A DNA stretch of 64,000 bases from Azorinus chamasolen. Taxonomy: Eukaryota; Mollusca; Bivalvia; Cardiida; Solecurtidae. Both the position numbers and the translations under genes were made by a program. The notes beneath the pieces are model-generated. The model had not been told where the DNA came from. It made no database searches and saw only the letters and a list, made by a program, of their open reading frames with translations. The stretch spans positions 23,010,156-23,074,155 of the forward strand of contig OY755242.1 in the NCBI GenBank assembly GCA_963576725.1, written 5' to 3'. Positions 33,086 through 45,296 of this stretch are shown here, piece by piece (positions within the stretch are counted from its first letter, which is position 1; each line of letters starts with the position of its first letter).

Positions 33086-34236
33086 GTGTATGCATGTTCA
33101 AAGTATATGCAAATTACAATATTAGTAAATGTTCTCAAAATGCTGTTGCTTGTTAAATGCATATTAAGTGCAAATGTAAGTTTATGTAACGGTTTAACCC
33201 ATTACAGCATACATCTTTACGTCGGTCAAGACAAACAGCATACCAGTGAAACGGTTTGCGAGTAACTCGTAGTCTGAATGTAGGTAATATAATGTTTGCT
33301 ACTCGGTATCTTTTGGAAGTAACGAGAGTGTTAATACATTAATAAAACAGAGAATCAGTTGTAAATGATTTTCAATGGAACTATCATGAGTTAAAGGCGT
33401 TTATATACTGTAAAAGGGTTTTCCCAAAACTTATTTTCTCCACTATAGATAAATTGTATTTTTAATTGAAATTGTATAAAAGTATATTTCAATGCATGTC
33501 TTCGATGAGATAAAATCAATAAATATTCAGAATAATACAATTTTGCATTGTTATCTGTAAAAGTCAAGCAAAAATAGGGCAATTAATCCTGTTACTGACG
33601 ATCACATCGCATCAATGTCGCGTTGACGTCGTATATGACGATGAGTTGACCTAGCAAAAACACTCATAGCGAAAAAATAAACTCGAATAGGTATTGTTTT
33701 TTCACTTGTTTCTGTTAAGAAGTGAACGGAGTATGATATATATATTTTTTCAAACTATCATCGTCTAGTTTTTTTGGAATTCCGCGAAAATGTTGAAAAT
33801 AATCCAATACCAGAAAGCGGTAAAATAGGTTTTCCAACTTTCAACTCTTGACGGAACAAAAGTGTTACGCTTGTAAATCATATGTGGCATATCATATTGA
33901 AAAACTATTCTTCTTCTTCAAACCAGTTCTCGATTCATTGAAATACGCAACGGCATTTGTAAATAAATAAAGAAATAAGCAAGCACATGTGAATTGCTTA
34001 GAAGACACCAGAGGGCGCTTTTGACGTCATATATTGCTAAGCAACCGACGTCAAATTTAACATGAACGTCGTAGTCGTGTCGGCGGTAACTTTCTAAATA
34101 CTTTGACCAAATATTATGTTAATTGGATAAACTTCGATTTTTGCTTCATCAACAGCGCGAACTACGTTAATCAGGATTGCTTATTTGGAGTATGTTTCTA
34201 CTTACAGTTTGGCTAATAGGACAACCCAAAATAAAT
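33086..34236. other. No recognisable feature
   Basis: No supported gene or repeat in this AT-rich stretch. Confidence 0.3.
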
Positions 34237-35958
34237 ACTCAGGGAGCCAATAGTGCCTACCGTGCACCCTCCCCATGACTTTTTGTTCATGGGTACCAAA
34301 ATGTTCAGAAAAATGTCCTGAATCAGAATGTACTCAAACTTAAATTATTTTAGGCTATGTGTATTTTAACCGTTTCCATGGCACCCCCTAGTTTCGTTAT
34401 GATGACCCATACCTAAAAATTTGCCCATATCACAGCCAGGTTATGTCCTTAAACTATAAAACTGGTACCAAATAGAAGATAAGACATTGTGCTTTTATGT
34501 CAATCTTTTTTTAAATTACCTTATTTGAATACTTATGAATATTAGTGAGAACATTAAAAATAGTAAAAAAATATAGAAATAACGTGAACTTTTCCATTTT
34601 TTTTATCCTACAAATATCAGAAAATAACTTTAAATGCAGTTTAACATGATGACAAAAAAAACAGGAAACAAAATATCCTATTTGAGGACCATAGCATTAG
34701 TTTTAAGCACTATTTGACCGTTTCCATGGCAACACCCTAGTTTTCGTAATAATGGTACGTACCTGCAAAATCATCCGTATCACAGCCAGTTTTTGTACAA
34801 AACCTATAAAACTGGTACCAAATTGGAGATAGGACATTGTACTTTTATTTCCAGTTGTTTTTTAAATTACCTTATTTGCATACTCATGAATATTATTGAG
34901 AACATTAAAAATAGTAAAACCAATATAGAAATAACGTAAATAATGTAAACTGTTCACTTGTTATCCAACGAATAACAGAAAACAATTTCAAATACAGTTT
35001 AACCTGATGAAAAAATCCTCAGAAAACAAAATATCAAATTTGAGGACCAACAATTTAACTCTAAGTAATTTTTTAACTGATTCCATAGTAACCATTCATT
35101 TCACTCTGTTCACACATTTTTTTAATCGACACCTACCTGCAAAATGTTTCCATATAACAGGATTTTTTTGGTATATTTGGCTTTGGTTTAAAGGCATTTA
35201 AACTGCATTTGAAATTGTTTTTTGATATTTGTAGGAAAAAAGCGAATAGTTTACATTATTCACGTTATTTCTATATTGTTTTTACTATTCTTAATGTTCT
35301 CATTAATATTTATTAGTATGCAAATAAAGTAATTAAAAAAACAAACTGGTAATAAAAGCACAATGTCCTATCTCCAATTTGGTACCAGTTTTATAGGTTT
35401 TGGCTGTGATATGTACGATTTTGCAGGTACGGACCATTATTTCGAAAACTAGGGTGTTGTCATGGAAACGGTAAAATGGTGCTTAAAATTAATGCTATGG
35501 TCCTCAAATTGGATATTTTATTCCTGGGGGTTTCGTCATCATGTTAAACTGCATTTGAAGTTATTTTCTGATATGTGTAGGATAAAAAATGAAAGGTTTA
35601 CGTTATTTGTATAATTTTTTTACTAGTTTTAATGTTCTCATTAATATTCATGAGTATGCAAACGAGGTAATTTAAAAAAAAATGACATAAAAGCACAATG
35701 TCTTATCTTCCATTTGGTACCAGTTTTATAGTTTTAGGACAAAATCTGACTGTGATATGGGCAAATTTGTAGGAATGGGTCATCATTACGAAAACTTGGG
35801 GGGGGGGGGTGCCATGGAAACGGTTAAAATACACATAGAATTTAAGTTTGAGTACATTCGCGATTCTGATTCAGGACACTTTTGTGAACATTTTGGTACT
35901 CATGAAAAAAGTCGGGGGGGGGGGTGCATGGTAGTCACTATTGGCTCCCTGAGTAAAA
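34237..35958. mobile_element. Large foldback element with about 800-bp inverted arms
   Basis: The ends CTCAGGGAGCCAATAGTG and CACTATTGGCTCCCTGAG are inverted copies flanked by TA on each side. The inverted match continues inward for most of the element, so the two halves can pair over several hundred bases. Each arm is itself built of two diverged direct repeats (each with CCGTTTCCATGG, TATAAAACTGGTACCAAAT and GAATATTA-GAGAACATTAAA). G or C runs of 9-12 lie near both ends. No coding capacity. A solo end is found at 49683-49741. Confidence 0.8.
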
Positions 35959-36029
35959 CGTTATCGTGCCGTCTTTGTCAATTTATATACGTTTTAAATA
36001 AATAAGAACCCTGTCTCATCTGGATCGAC

Positions 36030-36506
36030 ACTGCTAGCAAATATTCTGAAAGTTGGAGATCCTTCGAAAGCAAAAGTATCAATGCGAGAAGAAAAAAATT
36101 GCATACTCGGTTTTATTGAGTTTGTTCATGAATGTAATTAAAAATGCAAAACTACTCATGCCCCTTAATATCGGCTTAAGCAATATTTAATTCTTATTTA
36201 TTCAATATAGAGTCAATTTTTTATTCGTCCTTAGCAGGCTTAACGATAAACTAAAGTTTGTACCCGTTTCGCTGTCGTTCCCGTAACGACTTCCCTGCAG
36301 TTGCTTTGACTTCGTTATATTTTTCTGGTCCTTTTGCATCATTAGTTTTGATGTTATTAATTTCAAAATTTGAATACTACTTAAACCGATTAGTTTTGCA
36401 CTTTTAATTAATACTCATCAACAGTCTCAATAGAACCGAGTCTGCAATTTCTCTCTTTGCATTGCTACTTATGCTTCCGAAGAATCTCCCACGTTCAGAC
36501 TATATT
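36030..36506. mobile_element. P repeat copy with long inverted ends
   Basis: The left end CTGAAAGTTGGAGATCCTTC and the right end (reverse complement CTGAACGTGGGAGATTCTTC) are inverted copies over about 150 bp, including CTCGGTTTTATTGAG/CTCAATAGAACCGAG and GGCTTAAGCAATATT/AATACTACTTAAACC. This is the copy that best shows P to be a TIR-type element of about 470 bp. The central part has no coding sequence. Confidence 0.65.
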
Positions 36507-36793
36507 CAGTAAGTGCGTTGTTTCGGTATGAATTGCGTTTGTATATTACTTTTTCCGCTTGATTTTACTACCTTTTCATTTATAGATAGTATCATCATTC
36601 AGAATGATCAACAAAAGGATTTATCTCCACTAAAACACAGGTAGTCCTTCGATATGATAACTAATTTCGTAACTGATACATTGCTTGCCATTATCTTTCT
36701 TTTAAATATATGTCTTGACGATATAAAGATATGCGCCAAAGTGTGAAGGCTGCATTAATTTTGCTTTGATATTTTGCATAGTTTTAAGAGGAA

Positions 36794-37941
36794 ACAAGAG
36801 TACCGCATACGGTACATAATACGCCCACTTTCAAACTTTCTCTGACTCAACATGCCTTATAAGTGTTGACATTTTCTAATCTGTGCTTCAGATCTTGATT
36901 TCCATACTAAGGTGATACTATTTTTCAAAAAAAATGAAGTTAATATCTTATTGAATAAAAAAGTTACAGCTAATCCTCATATTCGCAGATTTTTGTAAAG
37001 TCCAACGGCCATAATTCTGTAAAGACAAACTAAATGAACCTCAAAATAAACTCAGCTTCAGATTTTGTTGATTAAAACATTTGTGTTAAGTTTCATTTAT
37101 ATCATTTTAATAGTTTTCCCAGAAAACAACAGACAAATTAAAAATTTACCAACAAACAAAGTAACGAGCACACAAAGTTCAAGGATCATAACTTAAGAAA
37201 AAAATGACTTATCGAAAACCGCGCAATATATGTGAAAATTGATATTAAGGTTTGACATGTGGCTTTGCCTGCTTGACTTTACTACTTTTCCATTAACCAT
37301 ATAAAACAATTGAAGTAAATATTATTTCAAATGAAAAGGTTATGGCCATCCTCATATATCATATATTTGAATTGTTTCCTTTAAGTGCAAGGACCATAAC
37401 TCCGAAATAACAAATCAAATGAACCTCATAATTGTCTTAGCTTCAGGCATTGATACATTAAACATTTGTGTGAAGTTTCAATCATATCTGTCAAACCGTT
37501 TTCCCAGAAAACAGCGGACAAACTATATGCATATATTTGCATTATTTTTTAAGTAAAAGGGTCATAACTCATAAACGACAAATCAAATGAACCTTAGAAT
37601 CTACTCAGCTTCAGATATTGATGCATTAAACATTTGTGTGAACTTTCATTCATATCTCTCAAATAGTTTTCCCAGATAACAGCGGACAAACTATTTGTAT
37701 GTATTTGCATTATGTTTTAGGTAAAAGGGCCATAACTCTGAAACGAAATATCAAATGATCCTCAGAATCATCTCAGCTTCAGATCTTGATGCATTAAACA
37801 TTTGTGTGAAGTTTCATTAATATCTGTCAAATAGTTTTTCGAGAAAACTGCGGACAAACAAAATGTTGACGGACGAACGAACGAACGGATGGACGGATAG
37901 GGCCACGCCAGTATACGACCACCTTTATTAGGTGGGCGTAT
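36794..37941 (+). mobile_element. Pearl/HINE-like element with core repeats (E2)
   Basis: Begins ACAAGAG, then the hairpin TACCGCATACGGTA, then CATAATACGCCCAC; ends GTGGGCGTAT. Inside are four to five tandem units of about 172 bp (each with CAAATCAAATGAACCTCA, CTTCAG, CATTTGTGTGAAGTTTCA and CAGAAAACAGCGGACAAAC), then a GACGGACGAACGAACGAACG tract just before the far end. A 50-bp Naiad N1 3'-terminal fragment lies at 37255-37303. Non-coding; the architecture is that of pearl elements and HINEs. Confidence 0.7.
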
Positions 37942-38199
37942 AAAAACTTCATAAAACTTCCCGTAAAGTGACACAATTGTGCATGAAGGGAGTGTGAACA
38001 GTTGGTGTACTTTTTAGGTGATTCTGTTGTGTGATTTGACAGATAAATGTGAATTGAATAAAACAATGTTGTGCCATATTGGATTTTTAAAATCAAATGT
38101 GTGAGCATCAGGGTATACAGGTGGAGATGAGAAGTGGATAAGTGGAGAAGCGGATTAATAGAGCACTGCCAACTTATACAAGGTGTGGTCTTTCTTTAA

Positions 38200-41100
38200 T
38201 AGGGCAATTATTGCCCAATTTAAAACCCAGCAACCTATTAGTATCAAGGTTAAAACAGCTAGGGCTGATAAAATTGGGCAATTTGGCTTAGCTAAATTTA
38301 AGTGTTCGAGAGGGGGCAACTCAAAATCAAAGAATGTTTAGGATGTAAATAAAGGTGTTCATTTAAACAAATTAAGGGAAATACCCCAATCAATTCCAAT
38401 TGTTTCTGGAAACAGTCAGATCAAAAGGGAAATTCCATCTGCTGGCGTAAATTTCTATCACTTGAAAGAGTTACCCCAGATAACCCGATCCACTGTTTCA
38501 AAACCTCACAGAAACACTGGTAAATTCTCAGCAGTGCCCTTTTCGTGTTATTACGAGAAACGGTGTTGACTGTGTGTCATATATTGAGGTCGCCGACCCA
38601 GGTCTATCTGACGGCACTGGTAAAGTTTCTTGCGATGTTTTTTCTGTAAGTTTCGAAGCAAAGGCGGCTAAACCTCCAACAGTGAGAAAAACTTTTATTT
38701 CGGAAACTTAGGGCAATTAATGTTGACTCATTTAAAAGAGATCTCATACACTCTGAATCCATCAAAGCAAGTTTGCAAATGACAGACGTTGATGAGCTTG
38801 TTAACACATATACACAAGTGCTGGCGACACTTGCCGATAATCATGCACCATTGTGTACTAAAACCATAACGATCAGACCATCATGTCCATGGTATACCCA
38901 GGAACTGCACGATGCTAAACATGCACGGCGCAAGTTGAAAAGAAATTAGAAAACGTCAGGACTCACAATAGACCATCAGCTATACAGAGAACAGTTTATC
39001 AGCGTAAACAAGCTGTTGGCAAAGCCAAAGGTTGATTTCTTCTCAGAGAAAGTAGAATCTTGCCAGGAAGACTCAAATAGTCTTTTCAATGTCACTAAGC
39101 ACCTGCTAGGTACAACTAGTGACACCATAATTGCCTAAGACTTCGTCCTCAAGACAACTTGCACAAGACTTCGGTGACTTTTTGTCAACAAAGTGGACAC
39201 AATACGAGCAGATATTGCACCAGGCACTGTATCGGGTGCACCAGTTATCACTGAAATGCAGAATGCAACGAACGCTTTTGATAGTTTTGTAACAGCTACA
39301 GAGGAAGAAGTAAAACAGATCATTAAGGCATCCTTGACCTCAAACGGACTACATGAGCACCATCAGTCGGCATACCGAAAGCATCATTCAACGGAGGCTG
39401 CTATTCTGAAAGTTCAAAACGACATCCTTCAATCCCTAGATAAAAACGAAATAACAGTTCTGGTCATGATTGACTTATCGGCTGCATTTGACACTATCGA
39501 TCATGAAACTGCTAAAACAGCTGGAAAAAGACTTCAAAATTATTGGAAGAGCTCTTGAGTGGATAACCTCCTACATGGATGACCGCAATCAAATAGTCTC
39601 AGTAGAAGGAGAACTGTCCACCCAAGTTAAAATGGAATATAGGGTGCCACAGGGTTACGCCCTAGGACCAAACACTATATAATCTACACACAACCTGTCG
39701 AAACCATGGGCTTAATCACAACTTCTATGCTGATGACTCACAGTTATACCTGTCCTTACAGCCCAATGGCATTTCCTGTCAACAAGAGGCTTCATCGCGA
39801 GTTGAGGACTGTCTCAAAGAAGTAGTCTCTTGGATGCATCAGAACATGCTGAATATCAATACTGACAAGACTGAGGTCATTGTGTTTCATACAAAAACAC
39901 AAAAGTACCTTCAGAGGTTAGTGTGCAAGTAGAACCCTCTAAACTCATGCCATCTTTGTGTATAAAGAATATCGGTGCATGGCTCGATTCACATATGTAT
40001 AAGACATCACATGCCAGTTCCGTGTGTAGGTCTTGTTATACACAGCTCCGACAAATAGGCCATACAAGATAGCACCAAGACCTTGGTAAACTCTCTTGTT
40101 ACATCGAAAATAGACTACTGCAATTCACTGCTGCATGGAATTTCAAACAACTCACTACGGAAATTTCAATGAGGTGCAAAACACAGCAGCCCGCATCATA
40201 ACCAGAACTCCTCGATATAGTCATATCACGCTGGTTTTGAAGGAACTTCATTGGCCTACGGTTCAAAATCAAATTGAATTCATTATTCTGACGCTTACGT
40301 ATAAAGTCATGCACAATGAATCTCCCAAGTACATTATCGACATGCTTGACGTCTACGGGCCGCGCAGAGAGTTAAAGACGGATAGTAGACCATTGTCGTT
40401 GGTTGTGCCAAAAAAGTAAAATACGGTGAGAGAGATTCCATGCATGCAGCTCCGAAACTTTGGAATGCTCTACCTTCAGGCGTTAGAGACGCAAGGTGCC
40501 TGGCATGTTTCAAAATGTGTCTGAAAACGCAGGTTTTCAACATTTGTTACTGGGACAGCTTTGTTCAGAATAGGAATGGCTTTCAGCCAACCTTTTAAGC
40601 TAACATATCACCCAATAGTCATGTACAGTGGCAACTAAGCTAAGGATAGACATGGCTTTCAGTCAACCTTTTAAGCTAACAGTTGACCCAGTAGTCATGT
40701 ACAGTGGCAACTGAGTACCGGATAGGAATGGCTTTCAGCCAACGTATCAAGCTAACAGTTGACTCATTAGTCATATAAATGGAATGATTTTCATTTAGCC
40801 CATTTATTCTAGTAATGGTATTGATGAGCATGGATTTCAGTCAACTTATTTGTATCAAGTTTTGCTAATACAGATTATTCTAATTTGTGATATTGATGAG
40901 CATGGCTTTCAGACTTGTCTGTATCAAGTTTGTTAATACAGTTTATGCTATTACTCTGCAGATAGTGATTTCATATCTATTGTATATCTTTGCATATCTT
41001 TCACTGAACGGATGGAAAATCATAAAGTTCCTTCCGGCTGGCGATTTTATATAGATTGTACATCTTTCATTGTCTAGATATATAATCATGCGGATCGTTC

Positions 41101-41205
41101 CGGTTAGTGATTTCTTCCTTGTAAAGCGCTTTTGAACGCACATATCCAGTGTGAAAAGAGAAAGAGCGCTATATAAATGTGGTATAATAATAATAATGTT
41201 TAAAG
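38200..41205 (+). mobile_element. L2/CR1-like retrotransposon, decayed (plus)
   Basis: Pieces in order: end of the endonuclease domain near 38540-38640 (VDCVSYIEV, DPGLSDGTGK); linker with ADNHAPLCTKTITIRPSCPW and YTQELHDAKHARRKL (38825-38945); RT part 39193-39558 with HHQSAYRKHHSTEAAILKVQ and DLSAAFDTIDH; a shifted piece with VPQGYALGP; YADDSQLY near 39728; and the C-terminal NTAARIITRTPRY and LKELHWP. A deletion removes the N-terminal RT motifs between IIKAS and LTSNGLHEH. Multiple frameshifts. The 3' UTR has repeated GGCTTTCAG units, then AAAGAGCGCTATATAAATG and an (ATA)n tail ending about 41200. Confidence 0.85.
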
Positions 41206-41589
41206 CCTTGGACGTTAGCTGATCAAAAGACTAATCATAATTAAATTTATTTCGTGTACGTCACAATGAAAACGTACCCAAAACGTCCAAACGTTGATTG
41301 GTTGGGTTTACGTTTCCCGTTGAATCCACAGTATTGTCGGGGTTTTTTACGACGTCGATATTCCGATTGTCGTCTGAATATTGAAAAGTTTGAATTGTGA
41401 AAGACACGGACGCGCAACTGGGTTGAGTCATAGACTATACCGTTAGCAAGCTCAAAGGAAGACTCACTCCATCTGCCTTTCCATTTTGATATATGAGCTA
41501 TTGAGGTAGCAGTGCCATGTAGCACAATTGCCCACTCCATGCAAATTCCACACAATGTGAATAATTTTACATCCATTCAATCCTTTATT
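41206..41589. other. No recognisable feature
   Basis: The minus strand is open over 41576-41247 (109 codons), but no family was recognised and the composition does not favour a gene. Confidence 0.3.
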
Positions 41590-42065
41590 TGGCGAAAAAA
41601 AACCCTTAACCTTCATTCAACAAAATATTTTCATCTACCATCTTTATCTATGAAAAACTGTTTTCATAATCGCCCTGAAGTAGTACTTTCTCCATTGAAT
41701 AAATCAGTTTGAAATAACACTGTAGTTTATAGTTTTCAAAATAAACGGATATTGCACACAGAACGTAAAATGTATCCTACTATAATAAGTGCAATTCTAA
41801 GAGGTGTATGTAATGCAATCATTTGTCTTGCAACTCTACCATTAAATCTGCATATAATTGGAGACATCCATTTAAATATAAAATGTCAAACCAGTTATAC
41901 ATCTTGTTGATAATAATAATTCTACAGCTTTAATTCTAAAGCTAGATTTACGGCTGAATTCAAATGGATTAAAAACTTACAAACACTTTTTCCTTTAGGC
42001 CAACTGACACCGTATATCAAAATAGTAATATTTCTAAAGACCTAAATAAATTAGAAGTGTTAAAT
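41590..42065 (+). pseudogene. Naiad N3-like N-terminal fragment
   Basis: Frames read HNRPEVVLSPLNKS (compare HNGPKIVLSPLKKS at 51464 in N1f), then KCNSKRCM-stop-CN (compare KCNSKRCMCCN in N1f), then after a gap NSKARFTAEFKWIKNLQTLFPLG. The GIY-YIG catalytic core is deleted between these blocks. The TAA in the Cys-rich motif replaces a TGT of N1f. Interrupted at 42066 by a P repeat. Confidence 0.65.
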
Positions 42066-42300
42066 GATTCATAAATTCTGAAAGGGGGTGATCCCCCGAG
42101 AGCAAAAATCGCAACAGAAAAAGAGAAAATTGCAGACCTGGTTTTATTGAGTCTGTTCATGAACAGTAATTGAAAGTGCAACACTGCTCACGCCCCCTAG
42201 CACCGGCTTAAGCGGTATTCAATTTTCAGAACAAGAAGTACTAAAATTCATAATCTCGAAGGATCAGAAGGTATAACAACACTGAGAATGAAGTACGGGG
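42066..42300 (-). repeat. P repeat, reverse copy
   Basis: ATTCTGAAAGGGGGTGATCC at the start, then GCAGACCTGGTTTTATTGAG, CCCCCTAGCACCGGCTTAAG and CGAAGGATCAGAAGGTATAA. Lies inside Naiad N3 remnants. Confidence 0.6.
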
Positions 42301-42309
42301 CGACATATT

Positions 42310-43029
42310 GGATTTACCTACCAAATGAACAATTGCAAAGAGATAAATAATATGTTTACCACAATGTAGGCGTACATTGTGTAGATATCTAAAACAGAAG
42401 TTCTAAGACGAATTTTGCACTTGACATTACTGTTTTCACGTATACCATGTGATCTCGATCTTATTGTACTCGGTGAGTGATGCTTTCCTTCTGATCGCGT
42501 AAAGTGTTTCACTTGATGGCTGTTCACCTTTTTCTTATGTTTGTCGAGTGAGTCTATACTTGCAATTCCTGCTTGTCTCGCAGATGTAGACTTTATCGCA
42601 CTACTTACAAGGAATAGAGTAAACCACCCCATGCTCACCTCACTGGAAGGGCGCAAAAGGAGTTGATAAGAAATCGGACACAGGTGTATGGCAAATAAAC
42701 GAGGTCATCCAGATTAGGAAAAACAAGTCGACTATGAACTGAGATGAGGGGGAATACAAACTCTCCCACATTTGGGGCCTGGTTTTCGTCAGCGCACCTG
42801 CTGACGGAAAAAGCCGATACACGGACACAGAGAAGTCTTTGAAAAAGGTGACAGCAGTCATCGAAACTGTCAAAAGTATAACATATCATTCAGTGCAATC
42901 AAATCAGGTTATTCACTGGGGGCACAAAAGTATTTGATAGGAACCCGTTTCCGTCAGCGCACCTGCTGATGGAAATAGCCGATGATACACGGACACAGAA
43001 AAGTCTTTGAGAAGGGTGCCAGCAGTCAT
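42310..43029. other. Rearranged Naiad/PLE fragments and a 95-bp direct repeat
   Basis: About 42365-42470 on the minus strand reads RSRSHGIRENSN, the basic motif that follows the endonuclease in N1f (SRSHGRRRNGN) and N2. About 42678-42775 on the plus strand reads NEVIQIRKNKSTMN-stop-DEGEYKLSHIW, a pattern I associate with the region after GIY-YIG domains of PLE-type proteins (weaker call). A direct repeat follows: 42794-42885 and 42957-43050 share GCGCACCTGCTGA-GGAAA, TACACGGACACAGA and AGCAGTCATCGAA. Confidence 0.4.
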
Positions 43030-43585
43030 CGAACCTGTCAGAAATACGTTAATTTAGTAGTGTTAGATGGACTTCCTTTTCATGTTATGCATCTTGACAT
43101 TGGCAACGAAGCAGACACAATGATATTACGAACCGATTCTTTGTATAACACATCTTTCATTCGAAACAACACTAAGCATGTCATGTTCTGCGGTCATATG
43201 TTGATTCGGTGTTTCACCATAAGAGATTTACTTGAACGTTCCATTTGTTACCAAAAGTATATAGTTAATCGATCTACAATCTATACTTCGCGACAGTAGC
43301 GTAATTAAAAGCATCCCAGTCTACTTAAAAAAGAAATATCCAACTATCTGCTATAAGTACAAAACACCTATCAGAAATACTATTTTAACTATAATAAAAA
43401 TGTATCGGACCTTAATATTGAAAATAATACTCCTGTTAGCTTAAATTGACATTCCTCTAAATACGGTTTCTCCGAGACTGGACATATAATTACACGCAAT
43501 TTTGATATCATTGAAGACAAACGTATCCGTATTTTATTAACTAAGGGAACTAAGTACATACTACCTTCTTTTATTGATTGGTAGG
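43030..43585 (+). pseudogene. Naiad N3-like linker fragment
   Basis: Frames read YVNLVVLDGLPFHVMHLDIG, EADTMILRTD and, further on, CYKYKTPIRNT, TGHIITRNFDIIEDKRIRIL and LTKGTKY, the part between endonuclease and RT. At the CxC linker the codons are Leu-Asn-UGA (43441-43449), so UGA stands at the second cysteine of the motif; N1f and N2 have UGA at the first. Ends near 43585. Confidence 0.65.
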
Positions 43586-43710
43586 TAGGAATGAATGAAT
43601 GAATAAATGAATGAATGGAGCCCATCGACACAGATTGTCATTTATAGCCTAAAAATAATATAAATAAAACTATATGATGAAATCAAACTAGAGTTTGTTT
43701 TTGAGAAAAA

Positions 43711-44374
43711 CACATGTCTCCCCCCGGTACCCCGCCCCCACCCATAAGAGGAATGAACGTTGTAACCAAGTGTTGCGTTTTAACAACTATTATGATAATC
43801 AAGCTTAATTCAAAATCATATGACCACCTTCACATATAAATTTCACATATAGATATTGATTGGTTGTGTGTCACTTATATATACATATAGATTGGTTGTG
43901 CATCACATATGGATTGGTTATCTGTAAACTTTTGTAGACATCTATAAACACTAGTTTTCCCTATAAATTTCATATTTGAAAAAAAATCCAAATATCTGGC
44001 AAAATTGTTGCAGCCCATATTCCAATCCACATGACCATCCTCACATATAGATGGTTCATATGTAAAATTTTGAATGAAAACTCTTACATAGAATAGGAGG
44101 AGTTAGCTTCACAAGACTTTTTCGCTATTACTCTATATAAGGAAACATCCAAATGGTCATAACTTCTGTCAAAATTGTTGCAGCCAAAATTCCAAACCAC
44201 ATGACCATCCTCACATATAGCTGGTTCATATGTAAAAGTTTGAAGCAAATCCCTCAAAAAGTGTAGGAGAAGTTAGCTGCATAAGAATTTTAACAGACAG
44301 ACAGACAGACGAACAGACAGACAGATAGCACAACATTAATATGTCTCCCTCCCCTAAACGGGGGGAGACAAAAT
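43711..44374 (+). mobile_element. Pearl/HINE-like element (E3)
   Basis: The inner motif ATGTCTCCCCCCGG near the left end is inverted as CGGGGGGAGACAAAA at the right end. The inside has repeated CACATATAGATTGGTTG-like and CAAAATTGTTGCAGCC units and a CAGACAGACAGACAGACGAA tract before the right end. The left hairpin seen in E2 is not clear here. Non-coding. It directly abuts the N2 3' end. Confidence 0.55.
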
Positions 44375-44512
44375 AAAAGAACAAAAATGAGTCATGTAGA
44401 AAACACCACATACAGAACAAAAAGCCGCCCGAACAGCAACACAAGGAAACAACAAATGTATATAACTATACAAACATCAAGAGACGCACAAAGACAAAAC
44501 AAAAACACAAAT

Positions 44513-44619
44513 GGGGAAGATGGAGGTACCGCCTTGGAACGGTCAGTGACAAAATTCACTGGGGGTTAAACCGGTTAAACCGGTCTATGGGCGCCCAACC
44601 TCACATTTATTCCATCCCC
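44513..44619 (-). ncRNA. Conserved Naiad 3' UTR structured block (N2 full copy)
   Basis: Outer pair GGGGATGGAA with TCCATCTTCCCC, palindrome GGGCGCCC, hairpin CAGTGAA/GTCACTG with one mismatch, and ACCG/CGGT hairpin. See 56142-56249. Confidence 0.6.
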
Positions 44620-45296
44620 ACCCAAAAAGACAAATGGTGTAAATAAACGTATCCCCTCTCCGACAAATTTACAACAACCGTGGTTAAGTGCATGTATAAC
44701 GAAAACATTTAAGTGAACAAACTGTATTCACCTATCGCTAGTGTACTAAATGATTGAGCTGCAGACAGAGTAACTGTAGAAAAATAATAAAGGGTACGAC
44801 AAAAACGAAATAGTACAGATAACCGACGCTCTCCTTCCGTTTCTGAATTTAAGAGGTCGCCTCCATGGAGTACTAAACATTTTTTTGTCAGCGTACATGC
44901 AAAGACACCAGCATGATTGCCAACTGTAAAAGGGTTGACAACCAAACGTACAGTATGTTGTAGTACTATAGGATCATATCCTTTTTAAAAAAAATTGTTT
45001 TAACATATTTGATGGACAAAGTGAGAAAATGGGTATGTCAAATTTATTACGAAGTTTGTAAATCACATCACCATAAAATTCAGGATGGAAAATGCCGTGT
45101 TGTAGTAGCGCCTTGAGATTACATTGGTATTTGTCAATAAGTGAGAGATTTCGTTAATGAAATTTAAAGAAAGTTTTTCTTAGTTTATGGTATCTATATC
45201 CTTGCTTAAGCAGCTTTTCAGTTACAATGAGATTCCGACTGTTAAAATCGTCAATAGATGAACAAGCTCTAGCACAACGAATAAGTTGAGATATAA

